This document shows, one piece after another, positions 42,139 to 50,530 of a DNA stretch of 64,000 nt. The notes beneath the pieces are model-generated. The model ran no database searches and was not told the origin of the DNA. It was given only the letters and a program-made list of their open reading frames with translations. The translations under genes were made by a program, and so were the position numbers. The stretch's first letter is position 1. Every line of letters starts with the position of its first letter. Source of the DNA: Sphingopyxis sp. JAI108 (GTDB taxonomy: Bacteria; Pseudomonadota; Alphaproteobacteria; Sphingomonadales; Sphingomonadaceae); NCBI RefSeq assembly GCF_013410105.1, contig NZ_JACCCJ010000001.1:1798001-1862000 (forward strand). The letters run 5' to 3'.

Positions 42139-43185
42139 TCAGCCCCAACCGCGCTCGAACCGCGGCCCCAACCCCGTCAGCAGCTCATATTGCGACAATC
42201 CGCTGCGTGCCGACGCCGTCGGCAGGTCATAATCGATCGCGAGCCAGTCGCCTTCCTCGATTCCATCGGCGTCGCTCGCGTCGAAAGCGGTCAGATCCAT
42301 CGATACGCGGCCGATCAGCGGCAGCGAGCACGCGTTCCACGTCGCCGAACCCGATCCGGCGTGGCAGCGTAAATAGCCGTCGGCGTAGCCCATGTTCGCG
42401 ATCGCGATCCGGCTGTCGCGTGGCGCGGTCCAGGTCGCGCCGTAGCCGACGGCCTCGCCTTGGCGCACCCGACGCACCTGCAGCACGCGCGCTTCGGGGA
42501 AGGCGACCTGCCGGATGTGGCCCGTGGCTTCGCCGCGCGGCGTCCCGCCATAGAGCGCGATGCCCGGGCGGGTCAGATCGAACGCATAATCGGCGCCGAG
42601 ACAGATACCGGCGCTGTTCGCCAGGCTGTAGCGCCGCGCGGGGATCGCCTGCCGAACCGCGCGAAACGCCGCGAGTTGTCCGCTGTTCTGCGCGCTGTCC
42701 TCGTCGGCCGATGCGAGGTGGCTGAGCAGGGTTTCAATATTCAGGCCGTCGAGCACCCCGGCCGCCGTTTCTTCGACGCGAAGGCCAAGCCGGTTCATCC
42801 CGGTATCGATCATCACGTCACACGGCCGCCCCTCGCACGCCTCGCGCCACAGCGCGATCTGTTCGAGGCTGCCGAGCACGGGCCGCGCGGGAAGGGTAAG
42901 CGCCGCGATCACGTCGCTCGAGCCGACGCCGTGGAGCACCGAGAGCGATACGCCCCGCGGCAAAGGCATCAGCGCGGCGGCCTCGGCCCAGGTCGCGACG
43001 AAAAAATCGCGGCATCCCGCGGCGGCGAGATGTCGCACCACCTCGCGCGCGCCAAGGCCATAAGCGTCGGCCTTGATCGCCGCGCCGCATGCCGCCGAGC
43101 CGCTCTGCTTGGCGAGCCAGCGCCAGTTGGCGACGAGGGCTTCGGATGAAAGGCGAAGGCGGAGCGGCGGCGGAATGGCGATCAT
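42139..43185 (-). CDS. alr: Alanine racemase
   Basis: Encodes 348 residues from the ATG at 43185. The PLP lysine is Lys38 in AAIKADAYGLG, and the second catalytic residue is Tyr248 in AVGYGATW. It interconverts L- and D-alanine, supplying D-Ala for peptidoglycan. It lies 45 bases downstream of the MHS transporter gene on the same strand. Whether it is the biosynthetic or catabolic isozyme cannot be told; no dadA is adjacent. Confidence 0.92.
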   Translation of the reverse strand: MIAIPPPLRLRLSSEALVANWRWLAKQSGSAACGAAIKADAYGLGAREVVRHLAAAGCRDFFVATWAEAAALMPLPRGVSLSVLHGVGSSDVIAALTLPARPVLGSLEQIALWREACEGRPCDVMIDTGMNRLGLRVEETAAGVLDGLNIETLLSHLASADEDSAQNSGQLAAFRAVRQAIPARRYSLANSAGICLGADYAFDLTRPGIALYGGTPRGEATGHIRQVAFPEARVLQVRRVRQGEAVGYGATWTAPRDSRIAIANMGYADGYLRCHAGSGSATWNACSLPLIGRVSMDLTAFDASDADGIEEGDWLAIDYDLPTASARSGLSQYELLTGLGPRFERGWG

Positions 43186-43230
43186 TCCCCTGCCCCTATA
43201 CGGCTTGGCTGCCTGCGCCAATGGGGGCGA

Positions 43231-44856
43231 TCAGGCGGCGGGCTTGTCCCACTGTCCCTCGACCGGATCCTTCAGCATGAACGCGGTGACGAGGAAGGCG
43301 ACGAGGACGACCACCCAGGTATACCAGAGCCCGGCATAGGCATTGCCGGTCTTCGCGATGATGAAGCTCGCGATCAGGGGGAGGAAACCGCCAAAATAGC
43401 CCGTCCCCAGATGATAGGGGATCGAGAGCGAAGAATAGCGGACGTGCGGCGGAAACATTTCGGACAGCAATGCCGCGACCGGACCATAGGTGAAGCCCGA
43501 CAGCGCGCTCAGCCCGAGCAGCGCGAGGAATATGACGGCGATACCGCCGATTTGCGGGACCTGCTTCGCGAAGTCATAACCCATCGCTTCCAAAGCGGGC
43601 TGGAGCAGTGCCGGATCCTCGCTCGCGACCTCGCGGTTTCCGATACGGATTTTGACCCTGTCAAAGCCGCTGTCCGTCTGGACGACCGTGTAGGGCACAC
43701 CGAGTTTGGTCAGTTCGCCGAGCGTGCGCCCGCACACGGTCGCCTGTTTCTGCGCGAACGGGTCGAAGCTGCATTGCGAACCGGTGACGGTCACGGGCGC
43801 GCGCTCGGCAGCAGCCGACAGTGCCGGGTTGCCGACGCTGCCCATCCACCAGAAGAGCGGGAAGAGCAGGACCAGCGTCGCGGCATAGCCCCAGACGATC
43901 GGTTTCTTGCGCCCGACGCGATCGGAGAGCTTTCCGGCCCAGATGAAGAAGCCCATGCCGAACGCGGCGGCAAAACCGACAATGATCTCGGCAGCCGTGT
44001 CCTCGACCTTCATCGGCCCTTTCAGGAACGACAGCCCGGAGAACATCGCCGTGTACCAGATGACCGTCAGGCCGGCGGCGATGCCGAATAGCGCGATGAA
44101 GATACGGCGAGGATTGCCGGGGTAGGTGAAGCTTTCCTTGAGCGGGTTCTTGGCGAGTTCGCCCTCCGCCTTCATCGCCTGGAACACCGGGCTTTCGGAA
44201 AGTTTGAGGCGCATCCACAGCGAAATGGCGAGGAGGATGAGCGAAAGCAGGAAGGGCACGCGCCAGCCCCAGCTTTCCCACACCGCGTCGGGCATCAGCG
44301 CCTTGCAGCCGAGCACGACGATCAGGCTGAGCACGAAGCCGCCGACGACGCTCGCCTGGATGAAGCTGGTGTAGAAACCGCGCTTTCCCGGCGGCGAATG
44401 TTCGGCGACATAGACCGCCGCGCCGCCATATTCGCCGCCGAGCGCCAGCCCCTGCAGCACGCGGAGCAGGATGACGATGATCGGCGCCGCGATGCCGATG
44501 GTCGCAGCCGACGGGATCATGCCGACGCCGGCTGTCGCGATGCCCATCAAGGTGACGGTGACGAGGAAGGTATATTTGCGTCCCAGCCGGTCGCCGAGGA
44601 AGCCGAAGAGTACCGCGCCCAAGGGCCGGAAACCGAATCCGACCGCGAAGCCCGCCCACACGAGCAGGATTTCCAGCGTTGCATTGTCGCTGGGGAAAAA
44701 GGCCTTGCCGATGATCGCCGCGAGCGTGCCGTAGATGAAGAAATCATACCATTCGAACACCGTACCCGCCGACGATGCGGCGATGACCATGCGAATGTCT
44801 TTGGCGCTCGGCTGATAGACCGCGCCATGGTCGGCTACGGCGGCTGCGTCGGTCAT
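43231..44856 (-). CDS. MHS-family major facilitator transporter with a periplasmic insert
   Basis: Encodes 541 residues. The MHS signatures include SSAGTVFEWYDFFIYGTLA, RPLGAVLFGFLGDRLGRKYT, RVLQGLALGGEYGGAAVYVAEHSPPGKRG and the second-half motif GKLSDRVGRKKPI. These transporters import metabolites such as alpha-ketoglutarate, proline, betaine or shikimate with protons. Between predicted helices 9 and 10, residues about 340–435 form an extra, mostly soluble segment containing Cys362 and Cys375. By topology it should face the periplasm. The family is usually about 430–450 residues, so the length difference is this insert. Confidence 0.9.
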   Translation of the reverse strand: MTDAAAVADHGAVYQPSAKDIRMVIAASSAGTVFEWYDFFIYGTLAAIIGKAFFPSDNATLEILLVWAGFAVGFGFRPLGAVLFGFLGDRLGRKYTFLVTVTLMGIATAGVGMIPSAATIGIAAPIIVILLRVLQGLALGGEYGGAAVYVAEHSPPGKRGFYTSFIQASVVGGFVLSLIVVLGCKALMPDAVWESWGWRVPFLLSLILLAISLWMRLKLSESPVFQAMKAEGELAKNPLKESFTYPGNPRRIFIALFGIAAGLTVIWYTAMFSGLSFLKGPMKVEDTAAEIIVGFAAAFGMGFFIWAGKLSDRVGRKKPIVWGYAATLVLLFPLFWWMGSVGNPALSAAAERAPVTVTGSQCSFDPFAQKQATVCGRTLGELTKLGVPYTVVQTDSGFDRVKIRIGNREVASEDPALLQPALEAMGYDFAKQVPQIGGIAVIFLALLGLSALSGFTYGPVAALLSEMFPPHVRYSSLSIPYHLGTGYFGGFLPLIASFIIAKTGNAYAGLWYTWVVVLVAFLVTAFMLKDPVEGQWDKPAA

Positions 44857-44960
44857 AAACTCTCCCCTGCCCCTTTCAGGCTTACCGCCATCTCTAGCGG
44901 GCGGCGAACGGCGCGCAAGCCTTCTTGGCGTGGCGTCTTTCCGGTGGCAGACTGTGCGTC

Positions 44961-45725
44961 ATGCAGTTCATCGACCTTTCGATCCCGATCACCAACGACG
45001 TCATCTCCGATCCGCCGGTGATGCGCCCGAACATTACCTATATGACCCATGAGAATACGTGGGAGCAGATCGCGATGTTCTTCCCCGGGCTCACGAGGGA
45101 CGATCTGCCCGACGGCGAAGGCTGGGCGGTCGAGATGCTGTCGCTCAGTACGCACAATGGCACGCATATGGACGCGCCGTGGCATTATCATTCGACCACC
45201 GACAGCGGCGCAACTCGTGCGCCGTCGATCGACGAAGCCCCGCTCGACCTGTTTTTTCGTCCGGGCGTGAAGCTCGACTTTTCGGATCGTCCGGACGGCC
45301 ATGTCGTGAGCGGCGCCGAAGTGGAGGCCGAACTGGCGCGCATCGGGCATGAACTCCAGCCCTTCGACATCGTGCTTGTCCAGTCGGGCGCGGTCTATGG
45401 CACCGACAATTTCACCGACCAGGGCTGCGGCATGGGGGCCGAGGCGACGCTGTACCTCACCGAGCGCGGTGTGCAGGTCGTCGGCACCGACGCGTGGAGC
45501 TGGGACGCGCCGTTCAGTCACACCGCGCGGCGCTGGGCGGACACGCGCGATCCCTCGATCATCTGGGAAGGTCACAAGGCGGGACGCATCCGGCCCTATT
45601 ACCAGATCGAGAAGCTCACCAACCTCGCCGCGATCCCCGCGACGGGCTTCACCTTCAGCTGCTTCCCGGTGAAGATCGAGCGCGCCAGCGCGGGCTGGAT
45701 CCGTGCGGTGGCGTTGATCGATTAG
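44961..45725 (+). CDS. Cyclase-family (kynurenine formamidase-like) metal hydrolase
   Basis: Encodes 254 residues from the ATG at 44961. The metal-binding signature HNGTHMDAPWHY is the HxGTHxDxPxH motif of the cyclase/formamidase family (PF04199). Further family sequence includes GAVYGTDNF and GVQVVGTDAWSWDAPF. Known members hydrolyse N-formylkynurenine, isatin or similar cyclic amides; the substrate here is unknown. No kynurenine genes are nearby. It is divergent from the MHS transporter gene by about 100 bases, which could indicate a shared substrate. Confidence 0.88.
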   Translation: MQFIDLSIPITNDVISDPPVMRPNITYMTHENTWEQIAMFFPGLTRDDLPDGEGWAVEMLSLSTHNGTHMDAPWHYHSTTDSGATRAPSIDEAPLDLFFRPGVKLDFSDRPDGHVVSGAEVEAELARIGHELQPFDIVLVQSGAVYGTDNFTDQGCGMGAEATLYLTERGVQVVGTDAWSWDAPFSHTARRWADTRDPSIIWEGHKAGRIRPYYQIEKLTNLAAIPATGFTFSCFPVKIERASAGWIRAVALID

Positions 45726-45739
45726 CTTTGTTCGCCAAT

Positions 45740-45784
45740 GCCCGACTTGATCCGGCCTGCCTGGTTTGCGGATTAAGTCCGGGC
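45740..45784. repeat. Inverted repeat between convergent genes
   Basis: GCCCGACTTGATCCG and CGGATTAAGTCCGGGC form an imperfect stem of about 15 bp with a 14-base loop. It lies between the cyclase gene and the convergent MAPEG gene, so it could end transcription from both sides. Its sequence resembles dispersed REP-type elements rather than a T-tailed terminator. Confidence 0.65.
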
Positions 45785-45794
45785 TGATGACGAT

Positions 45795-46202
45795 TTAGAG
45801 ATTCATTGTTGCCAGCATCCCCAGCGCCCAGCCGCCGAGCGCCAGCAGGGTCGCAAAGGTCGCGACGACGCCGATCTGGCGCGGCACCGGCGCTTTGCCG
45901 GGGGTGATCTTCGCATAAAGCCCAAAGATATGCGCCACGCGGCCGATCAGGAACACCGCGCCGATGACCATCAGCGCCATATGGTTGGCGCGTGCGCTTT
46001 CGAGCAAACCGAGCAGAATGATCGTGATCGGCGCATATTCGGCGAGATTGCCGTGGCTGCGGCTCGCGCTGATGAGCTTGGCGTCGCCATGGTCGCCGAA
46101 CGCGGCCTGCACACGCAGCCGCTGGCGCACGGTATCGATCGCGGTGATGAGCAGAAGCAGCGCGCAAACCGCAGCCACGAATGCGGTTACCGGTAAAGTC
46201 AT
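45795..46202 (-). CDS. MAPEG-family membrane protein
   Basis: Encodes 135 residues with four hydrophobic helices. The loop RVQAAFGDHGDAKLISASRSHGNLAEYAPITIILLGLLE contains the family-typical R-x-HGN-x-x-EY sequence, and RVAHIFGLY follows. MAPEG proteins include glutathione transferases and peroxidases of membranes. A detoxification role is likely but unproven. The longer upstream frame runs through a repeat and is not used. Confidence 0.85.
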   Translation of the reverse strand: MTLPVTAFVAAVCALLLLITAIDTVRQRLRVQAAFGDHGDAKLISASRSHGNLAEYAPITIILLGLLESARANHMALMVIGAVFLIGRVAHIFGLYAKITPGKAPVPRQIGVVATFATLLALGGWALGMLATMNL

Positions 46203-46231
46203 GAACCCTCTCCCCCAGCTTCTCCGTTCGC

Positions 46232-46307
46232 CGTCATTGCGAGCGTAGCGAAGCAATCCAGAGCGGTTTACGCTACTCTGGATTGCTTCGCTACGCTCGC
46301 AATGACG
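46232..46307. repeat. REP-like palindrome, family GTCATTGCGAGC, copy 2
   Basis: Near-perfect inverted repeat with arms CGTCATTGCGAGCGTAGCG and CGCTACGCTCGCAATGACG around AAGCAATCCAGAGCGG…CTCTGGATTGCTT. The same family as the element at 23427–23509. It lies between csaA and the MAPEG gene. Confidence 0.85.
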
Positions 46308-46312
46308 CTGAA

Positions 46313-46684
46313 TTAAAAGAGGCGTGAGCCGTTCGGCACCGCCCTATCGGGTGCGAAGAGGATCACCGCGCCCGTCTCGTCGGCGAAACCGAGCGTCAGC
46401 ACCTCCGACATGAACTTGCCGATCTGCCGGGATGGGAAGTTGACGACAGCCGCGACCTGCCGTCCTGGCAATTCTTTGAGCGCGTAACGATCGACGATCT
46501 GCGCGCTGCTTTTCTTCACCCCGATTGCGGGGCCGAAATCGATTTTCAGCTTGAAGGCCGGCTTGCGCGCCTCGGGGAAAGGCTTTGCTTCGACGATCGT
46601 GCCGATGCGGATATCGACGCGGAGGAAATCGTCGAAGGTGATCGGTTCCGCTGCGGGGGCGTGCTGGTCGTGATTGACGTGCAT
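46313..46684 (-). CDS. csaA: tRNA-binding protein CsaA
   Basis: Encodes 123 residues. The tRNA-binding (EMAP-II-like) OB fold shows as DFLRVDIRIGTIVEAKPFPEARKPAFKLKIDFG, then VVNFPSRQIGKFMSEVLTLGF and the end DRAVPNGSRLF. CsaA is a small homodimeric chaperone-like protein that binds tRNA and is linked to secretion. It lies downstream of pccA, with a REP-like palindrome between. Confidence 0.9.
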   Translation of the reverse strand: MHVNHDQHAPAAEPITFDDFLRVDIRIGTIVEAKPFPEARKPAFKLKIDFGPAIGVKKSSAQIVDRYALKELPGRQVAAVVNFPSRQIGKFMSEVLTLGFADETGAVILFAPDRAVPNGSRLF

Positions 46685-46707
46685 TTTCCAAAAACTCCGC
46701 TCGCCCT

Positions 46708-46769
46708 GAGCTTGTCGAAGGGCCGCTCTTCTCTGCCGGTAGAAGAAAGAGCGGTGCTTCGACAAGCTC
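46708..46769. repeat. Inverted repeat (CTTGTCGAAGGGC family)
   Basis: Arms GAGCTTGTCGAAGGGCCGC and GCGGTGCTTCGACAAGCTC, with a 16-base centre extended by CTCTT/AAGAG. It lies between pccA and csaA, 15 bases or more from each coding end. This is a type of dispersed palindrome common in proteobacterial intergenic regions. Confidence 0.78.
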
Positions 46770-46790
46770 GGCACGAACGGGCTGAGAGGA

Positions 46791-48797
46791 TTATTCCATC
46801 TCCAAAATCACCGCGTCGACCGCCAGGCTGTCGCCCTGCGCAGCGTTCACGGTCTTCACAACGCCAGCCTTTTCCGCACGGAGTATATTTTCCATCTTCA
46901 TTGCCTCGACCGTCGCGAGCGGCTGCCCCGCCTCGACCTTGTCGCCTTCGCCGACGTGCAGCGTGACGAGCAGGCCCGGCATCGGGCAGATGAGGAATTT
47001 GGATAGGTCGGGCGGGATCTTCTCGATCATATGCGCGGTCAGCGGCGCGATATGCCAAGGCAGCACGCGCACGTCGTGGATATGCCCGCGCGTCGTCATC
47101 TTCCAGCCGCTGCGCGTCTTCGCGACCTTCACCGCGAGTTCGGTCTCGTCGACCTCGGCGACGACGAGCCGGTCGCCCGGCGTATATTCGAGCGCTATGT
47201 CAATCCGGTCGCCCTCGACCTTGATATGCTTCTCCCCCACCTTGACCTTGTGCGGCGTGCCGTCGATCGTGACCCGCCATTTGGCGGGCGGTTCGAGCCG
47301 GTCGCCGAGCTGGCCGTCGGTGCGGCGCGCGCGATCGGCCTCGGCAGACGCCATGAAGCCCGCGATGGCCGCGAGCGCCCGCGCGATCTTCGCATCGGTC
47401 GGCGCGCCATGGAAGCCCTCGGGATATTCCTCGGCGATGAAGCCCGTCGTGAGTTCACCCGAGCGGAAGCGCGGATGCTGCATGATTGCCGAGACGAAAT
47501 CGATATTGTGCCCCAGCCCTTCGATCTCGAAACGGTCGAGCGCCGCGATCTGCAAGTCGGCGGCCTCGTCGCGCGTTTCGCCCCAGGTGACGAGCTTGGC
47601 GATCATCGGGTCGTAGAAGATCGACACCTCGCCGCCCTCCTCGACCCCGGCATCGACGCGCACGCCATCCTCGCCGCGCGCGTTGCCCGCCCAGGCCGGA
47701 ACGGGGGTGCGGTAACGCACGAGGCGCCCGGTCGAGGGCAGGAAGCCGCGATAGGGATCTTCGGCATAGACGCGGTTCTCGATCGCCCAGCCGTCGATCC
47801 CGATGTCGTCCTGCGTCATTGCGAGCTTCTCGCCCGCGGCGACGCGGATCATCTGCTCCACGAGGTCGATGCCCGTGATCGCCTCGGTCACCGGATGCTC
47901 GACCTGCAGCCGCGTGTTCATTTCGAGAAAGTAGAAGCTCTCGCCGGTCGGGTCGGCGCCCGACACGATCAGCTCAACCGTCCCTGCGCTATAGTAACCC
48001 ACGGCTTTCGACAGCGCGACGCACTGCTCGCCCATCGCCTTGCGCATCTTATCGGTCACGAACGGCGAAGGTGCTTCCTCGACCACCTTCTGATGGCGCC
48101 GCTGGATGCTGCACTCGCGCTCGTTGAGATAGAGCGTATTGCCGTGCTGGTCACCGAGAATCTGGATCTCGATATGGCGCGGGTTGAGGATGAACTTCTC
48201 GATGAATACGCGGTCGTCGCCGAAGCTGTTGAGCCCCTCGCGCTTTGTCGCCTCAAAGCCCTCGCGGACGTCCTTTTCATCATAGGCGAGGCGCATGCCC
48301 TTGCCGCCGCCGCCGGCGGACGCCTTCATCATCACCGGATAGCCGATCTCGTTCGAAATCTCGACCGCATGCTCGGTGTCGCGGATTTCGCCGACGAAGC
48401 CGGGGACGACGTTGACGCCCGCTTCCTTGGCGAGTTTCTTCGACTCGATCTTGTCGCCCATCGCGGCGATCGCGTTCACCGGCGGGCCGATGAAGGCGAT
48501 ATTTTCCTTGGCCAGCGCCTCGGCAAAGCTGGTGCGTTCCGACAGGAAGCCATAGCCGGGATGCACCGCCTCGGCGCCGGTAGCCTTGCACGCGGCGATG
48601 ATCTTGTCGGCGATCAGATAGGATTCGGACGCAGGCGACGGCCCGATATGCACCGCCTCGTCGGCCATCTGCACGAAAGGCGCGCGCGCGTCGGCATCCG
48701 AATAGACGGCGACGGTCGCGATGCCCATGCGGCGCGCGGTCTTGATGACGCGGCAGGCGATTTCGCCGCGATTGGCGATCAGGATTTTCTTGAACAT
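46791..48797 (-). CDS. pccA: Propionyl-CoA carboxylase biotin-carrying alpha subunit
   Basis: Encodes 668 residues. The biotin carboxylase part has FKKILIANRGEIACRVIKTARRMGI, the ATP-grasp loop KASAGGGGKGMRLAY and the active-site region EMNTRLQVEHPVTE. A BT-type linker follows, then the biotinyl domain with biotinyl Lys634 in EAMKMEN. With PccB it carboxylates propionyl-CoA to methylmalonyl-CoA. Pathway neighbours (mutase, epimerase, pccB) support propionyl-CoA over methylcrotonyl-CoA. Its ATG shares a base with the stop of the preceding small gene (TAATG). Confidence 0.93.
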   Translation of the reverse strand: MFKKILIANRGEIACRVIKTARRMGIATVAVYSDADARAPFVQMADEAVHIGPSPASESYLIADKIIAACKATGAEAVHPGYGFLSERTSFAEALAKENIAFIGPPVNAIAAMGDKIESKKLAKEAGVNVVPGFVGEIRDTEHAVEISNEIGYPVMMKASAGGGGKGMRLAYDEKDVREGFEATKREGLNSFGDDRVFIEKFILNPRHIEIQILGDQHGNTLYLNERECSIQRRHQKVVEEAPSPFVTDKMRKAMGEQCVALSKAVGYYSAGTVELIVSGADPTGESFYFLEMNTRLQVEHPVTEAITGIDLVEQMIRVAAGEKLAMTQDDIGIDGWAIENRVYAEDPYRGFLPSTGRLVRYRTPVPAWAGNARGEDGVRVDAGVEEGGEVSIFYDPMIAKLVTWGETRDEAADLQIAALDRFEIEGLGHNIDFVSAIMQHPRFRSGELTTGFIAEEYPEGFHGAPTDAKIARALAAIAGFMASAEADRARRTDGQLGDRLEPPAKWRVTIDGTPHKVKVGEKHIKVEGDRIDIALEYTPGDRLVVAEVDETELAVKVAKTRSGWKMTTRGHIHDVRVLPWHIAPLTAHMIEKIPPDLSKFLICPMPGLLVTLHVGEGDKVEAGQPLATVEAMKMENILRAEKAGVVKTVNAAQGDSLAVDAVILEME

Positions 48798-49024
48798 TAG
48801 GTGCCCTTAAAGTTCGTCACTTCCGTCCGGCGACGCAGCCGAAAGCCGATTATGAAAAACAGCGCGCTGAATGGGCCCGTCATAAGCAGGATTACAAACA
48901 CACCAAGCGGATCGAGAGGAAAGCCGAATCCCCAGACGCCCAAATACCACTTGCCCAAGATCGCAAAGGCAATCGGTAACGCGACACCAATCGCATAGAG
49001 AAGAAGTCCGACTTTCCGACGCAT
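48797..49024 (-). CDS. Small two-helix membrane protein between bioB and pccA
   Basis: Encodes 75 residues beginning [20 protein letters not shown]. Two membrane segments (about 5–22 and 38–62) are flanked by basic ends (RRK; FRLRRRTEV). It shares one base with the bioB stop (TAATG at 49022–49026) and one with the pccA start (TAATG at 48795–48799). This head-to-tail coupling is strong evidence that it is translated. Function is unknown. Confidence 0.8.
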   Translation of the reverse strand: MRRKVGLLLYAIGVALPIAFAILGKWYLGVWGFGFPLDPLGVFVILLMTGPFSALFFIIGFRLRRRTEVTNFKGT

Positions 49025-50064
49025 TACTCTGCCGCCGCCTCCATCTGGGCGCTCTGGCGCATCGGCTCTTCGCTCTCCATCGGGCGCAGCCCCAGCTTCG
49101 CGAACAACGCCGCGTCGGCATTGTCGCCCGCATTGGCCGTCGTCAGCAGCTTGTCGCCGGTAAAGATGCTGTTCGCGCCCGCCATGAAGCAAAGCGCCTG
49201 CGTCGCCTCCGACATGCTCTCGCGGCCCGCCGACAGGCGGACCATCGACTTCGGCATCGTGATGCGCGCGACCGCGACGGTGCGGACGAATTCGATATCG
49301 TCGATCTTCGCGAGCGGGGTGTCTGCCAGCATGTCGCCGAGCACGGTGCCCTTCACCGGCACCAGCGCGTTGATCGGCACGCTGCCCGGATGTTCGGGCA
49401 GGGTCGCGAGCGTGTGGATGAAGCCGACGCGATCGCTGCGGGTTTCGCCCATGCCGACGATGCCGCCCGAGCAGACGTTGATTCCCGCGCTGCGGACCTC
49501 TTCAAGCGTGTCGAGCCGATCCTGGAAGGTGCGGGTCGTGATGACATTGCCGTAATTTTCCGGCGAGGTGTCGATGTTGTGGTTATAATAGTCGAGCCCC
49601 GCAGCGCCCAGCAGTTGCGCCTGCTCCTTACTGAGCATCCCCAGCGTCATGCAGGTTTCCATGCCCATCGCGCGCACCCCTTCGACCATCTCGACGATCG
49701 CCGGCATGTCGCGGTCCCTGGGGTTGCGCCAGGCGGCGCCCATGCAGAAGCGCTGCGAGCCCGCATCCTTCGCCTGCGCCGCCGCCTGCAGCACCGCGCG
49801 CACGTCCATCAGCTTGGTCGCTTTCAGGCCGCTGTCGGCGCTCTTCGATTGCGAGCAATAGCCGCAATCCTCGACGCAGCCGCCGGTCTTGATGCTCAGC
49901 AAGGTGCAAAGCTGCACCTCGCCGCGCGCGTGATGGCGGCGGTGGACGCCCTGCGCCTCCCACATCAGTTCGTCGAACGGCAGATCGAACAGGTCGGCGA
50001 TTTCCTCGCGCGTCCAGTCGGTGCGCGTCCGGTGGTCCTGATCGGCAGTTTGAGAGAGGTTCAT
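49024..50064 (-). CDS. bioB: Biotin synthase
   Basis: Encodes 346 residues from the ATG at 50064. The radical-SAM cysteines are Cys63, Cys67 and Cys70 in [10 protein letters not shown]. Other BioB landmarks are [27 protein letters not shown] and [14 protein letters not shown]. It inserts sulfur into dethiobiotin. Its place two genes upstream of pccA ties cofactor supply to a biotin enzyme. No other bio genes are in the window. Confidence 0.95.
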   Translation of the reverse strand: MNLSQTADQDHRTRTDWTREEIADLFDLPFDELMWEAQGVHRRHHARGEVQLCTLLSIKTGGCVEDCGYCSQSKSADSGLKATKLMDVRAVLQAAAQAKDAGSQRFCMGAAWRNPRDRDMPAIVEMVEGVRAMGMETCMTLGMLSKEQAQLLGAAGLDYYNHNIDTSPENYGNVITTRTFQDRLDTLEEVRSAGINVCSGGIVGMGETRSDRVGFIHTLATLPEHPGSVPINALVPVKGTVLGDMLADTPLAKIDDIEFVRTVAVARITMPKSMVRLSAGRESMSEATQALCFMAGANSIFTGDKLLTTANAGDNADAALFAKLGLRPMESEEPMRQSAQMEAAAE

Positions 50065-50083
50065 ATAGTCGACCCTTTTGATG

Positions 50084-50530
50084 TTATTTGCAGAAGCGTT
50101 CGCGCGCCGCGCCGTAGAATTCGATCGGCGGCGTTTCGCCGAACATCGGCTGATAATTGCCGTCCGCCCAGGCCTTGCGGTCGCCATAGGGTATGTCGAC
50201 CTGCCGCATGTCATCGGTTGCTTTGCCATATTCGCCGACGCCATAGAGCGTGAAAGCGATATCCGCTTCGGGGTCGGCGCAGTCGAAGCGGATCCGGCCC
50301 TTGTTCACATATTTGTCGCTCGTCTCGAAATAGACGTCGCGCCACGATCCTTCGGACGCTTCGACGCGGCCGAACCATTCGGTGAAATAGACGCCGTCGA
50401 GATCCTGTTTGTAGATCGATTCGACGGACAGGCCGGGACGATATTCGCTTGGCCGACTTGTCGATTCCGCGGCAGCAGCTCCGCCGGAAACGACAAGACC
50501 GGCGGCGATAACAAACGCTATTATCTTCAT
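50084..50530 (-). CDS. Secreted protein of unknown function in the propionyl-CoA operon
   Basis: Encodes 148 residues with a signal peptide of about 20 ([23 protein letters not shown]). Two cysteines in the mature part (FDCADPE and the terminal RFCK) could form a disulfide. Its ATG overlaps the mutase stop (ATGA 50527–50530), and bioB follows after 19 bases, so it is embedded in the operon. I recognise no family. A periplasmic protein between a cytoplasmic mutase and biotin synthase is unexpected. Confidence 0.75.
   Translation of the reverse strand: MKIIAFVIAAGLVVSGGAAAAESTSRPSEYRPGLSVESIYKQDLDGVYFTEWFGRVEASEGSWRDVYFETSDKYVNKGRIRFDCADPEADIAFTLYGVGEYGKATDDMRQVDIPYGDRKAWADGNYQPMFGETPPIEFYGAARERFCK

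Noticed and set aside
46203-46256. N-terminal extension of the MAPEG protein through the repeat
   Set aside because: The sequence MLRYARNDGERR is the translated palindrome, a known artefact of this repeat family.
47031-48800. A 589-codon plus-strand frame opposite pccA
   Set aside because: pccA has full biotin carboxylase motifs; the antisense frame is Arg/Asp/His-rich shadow sequence without domains.
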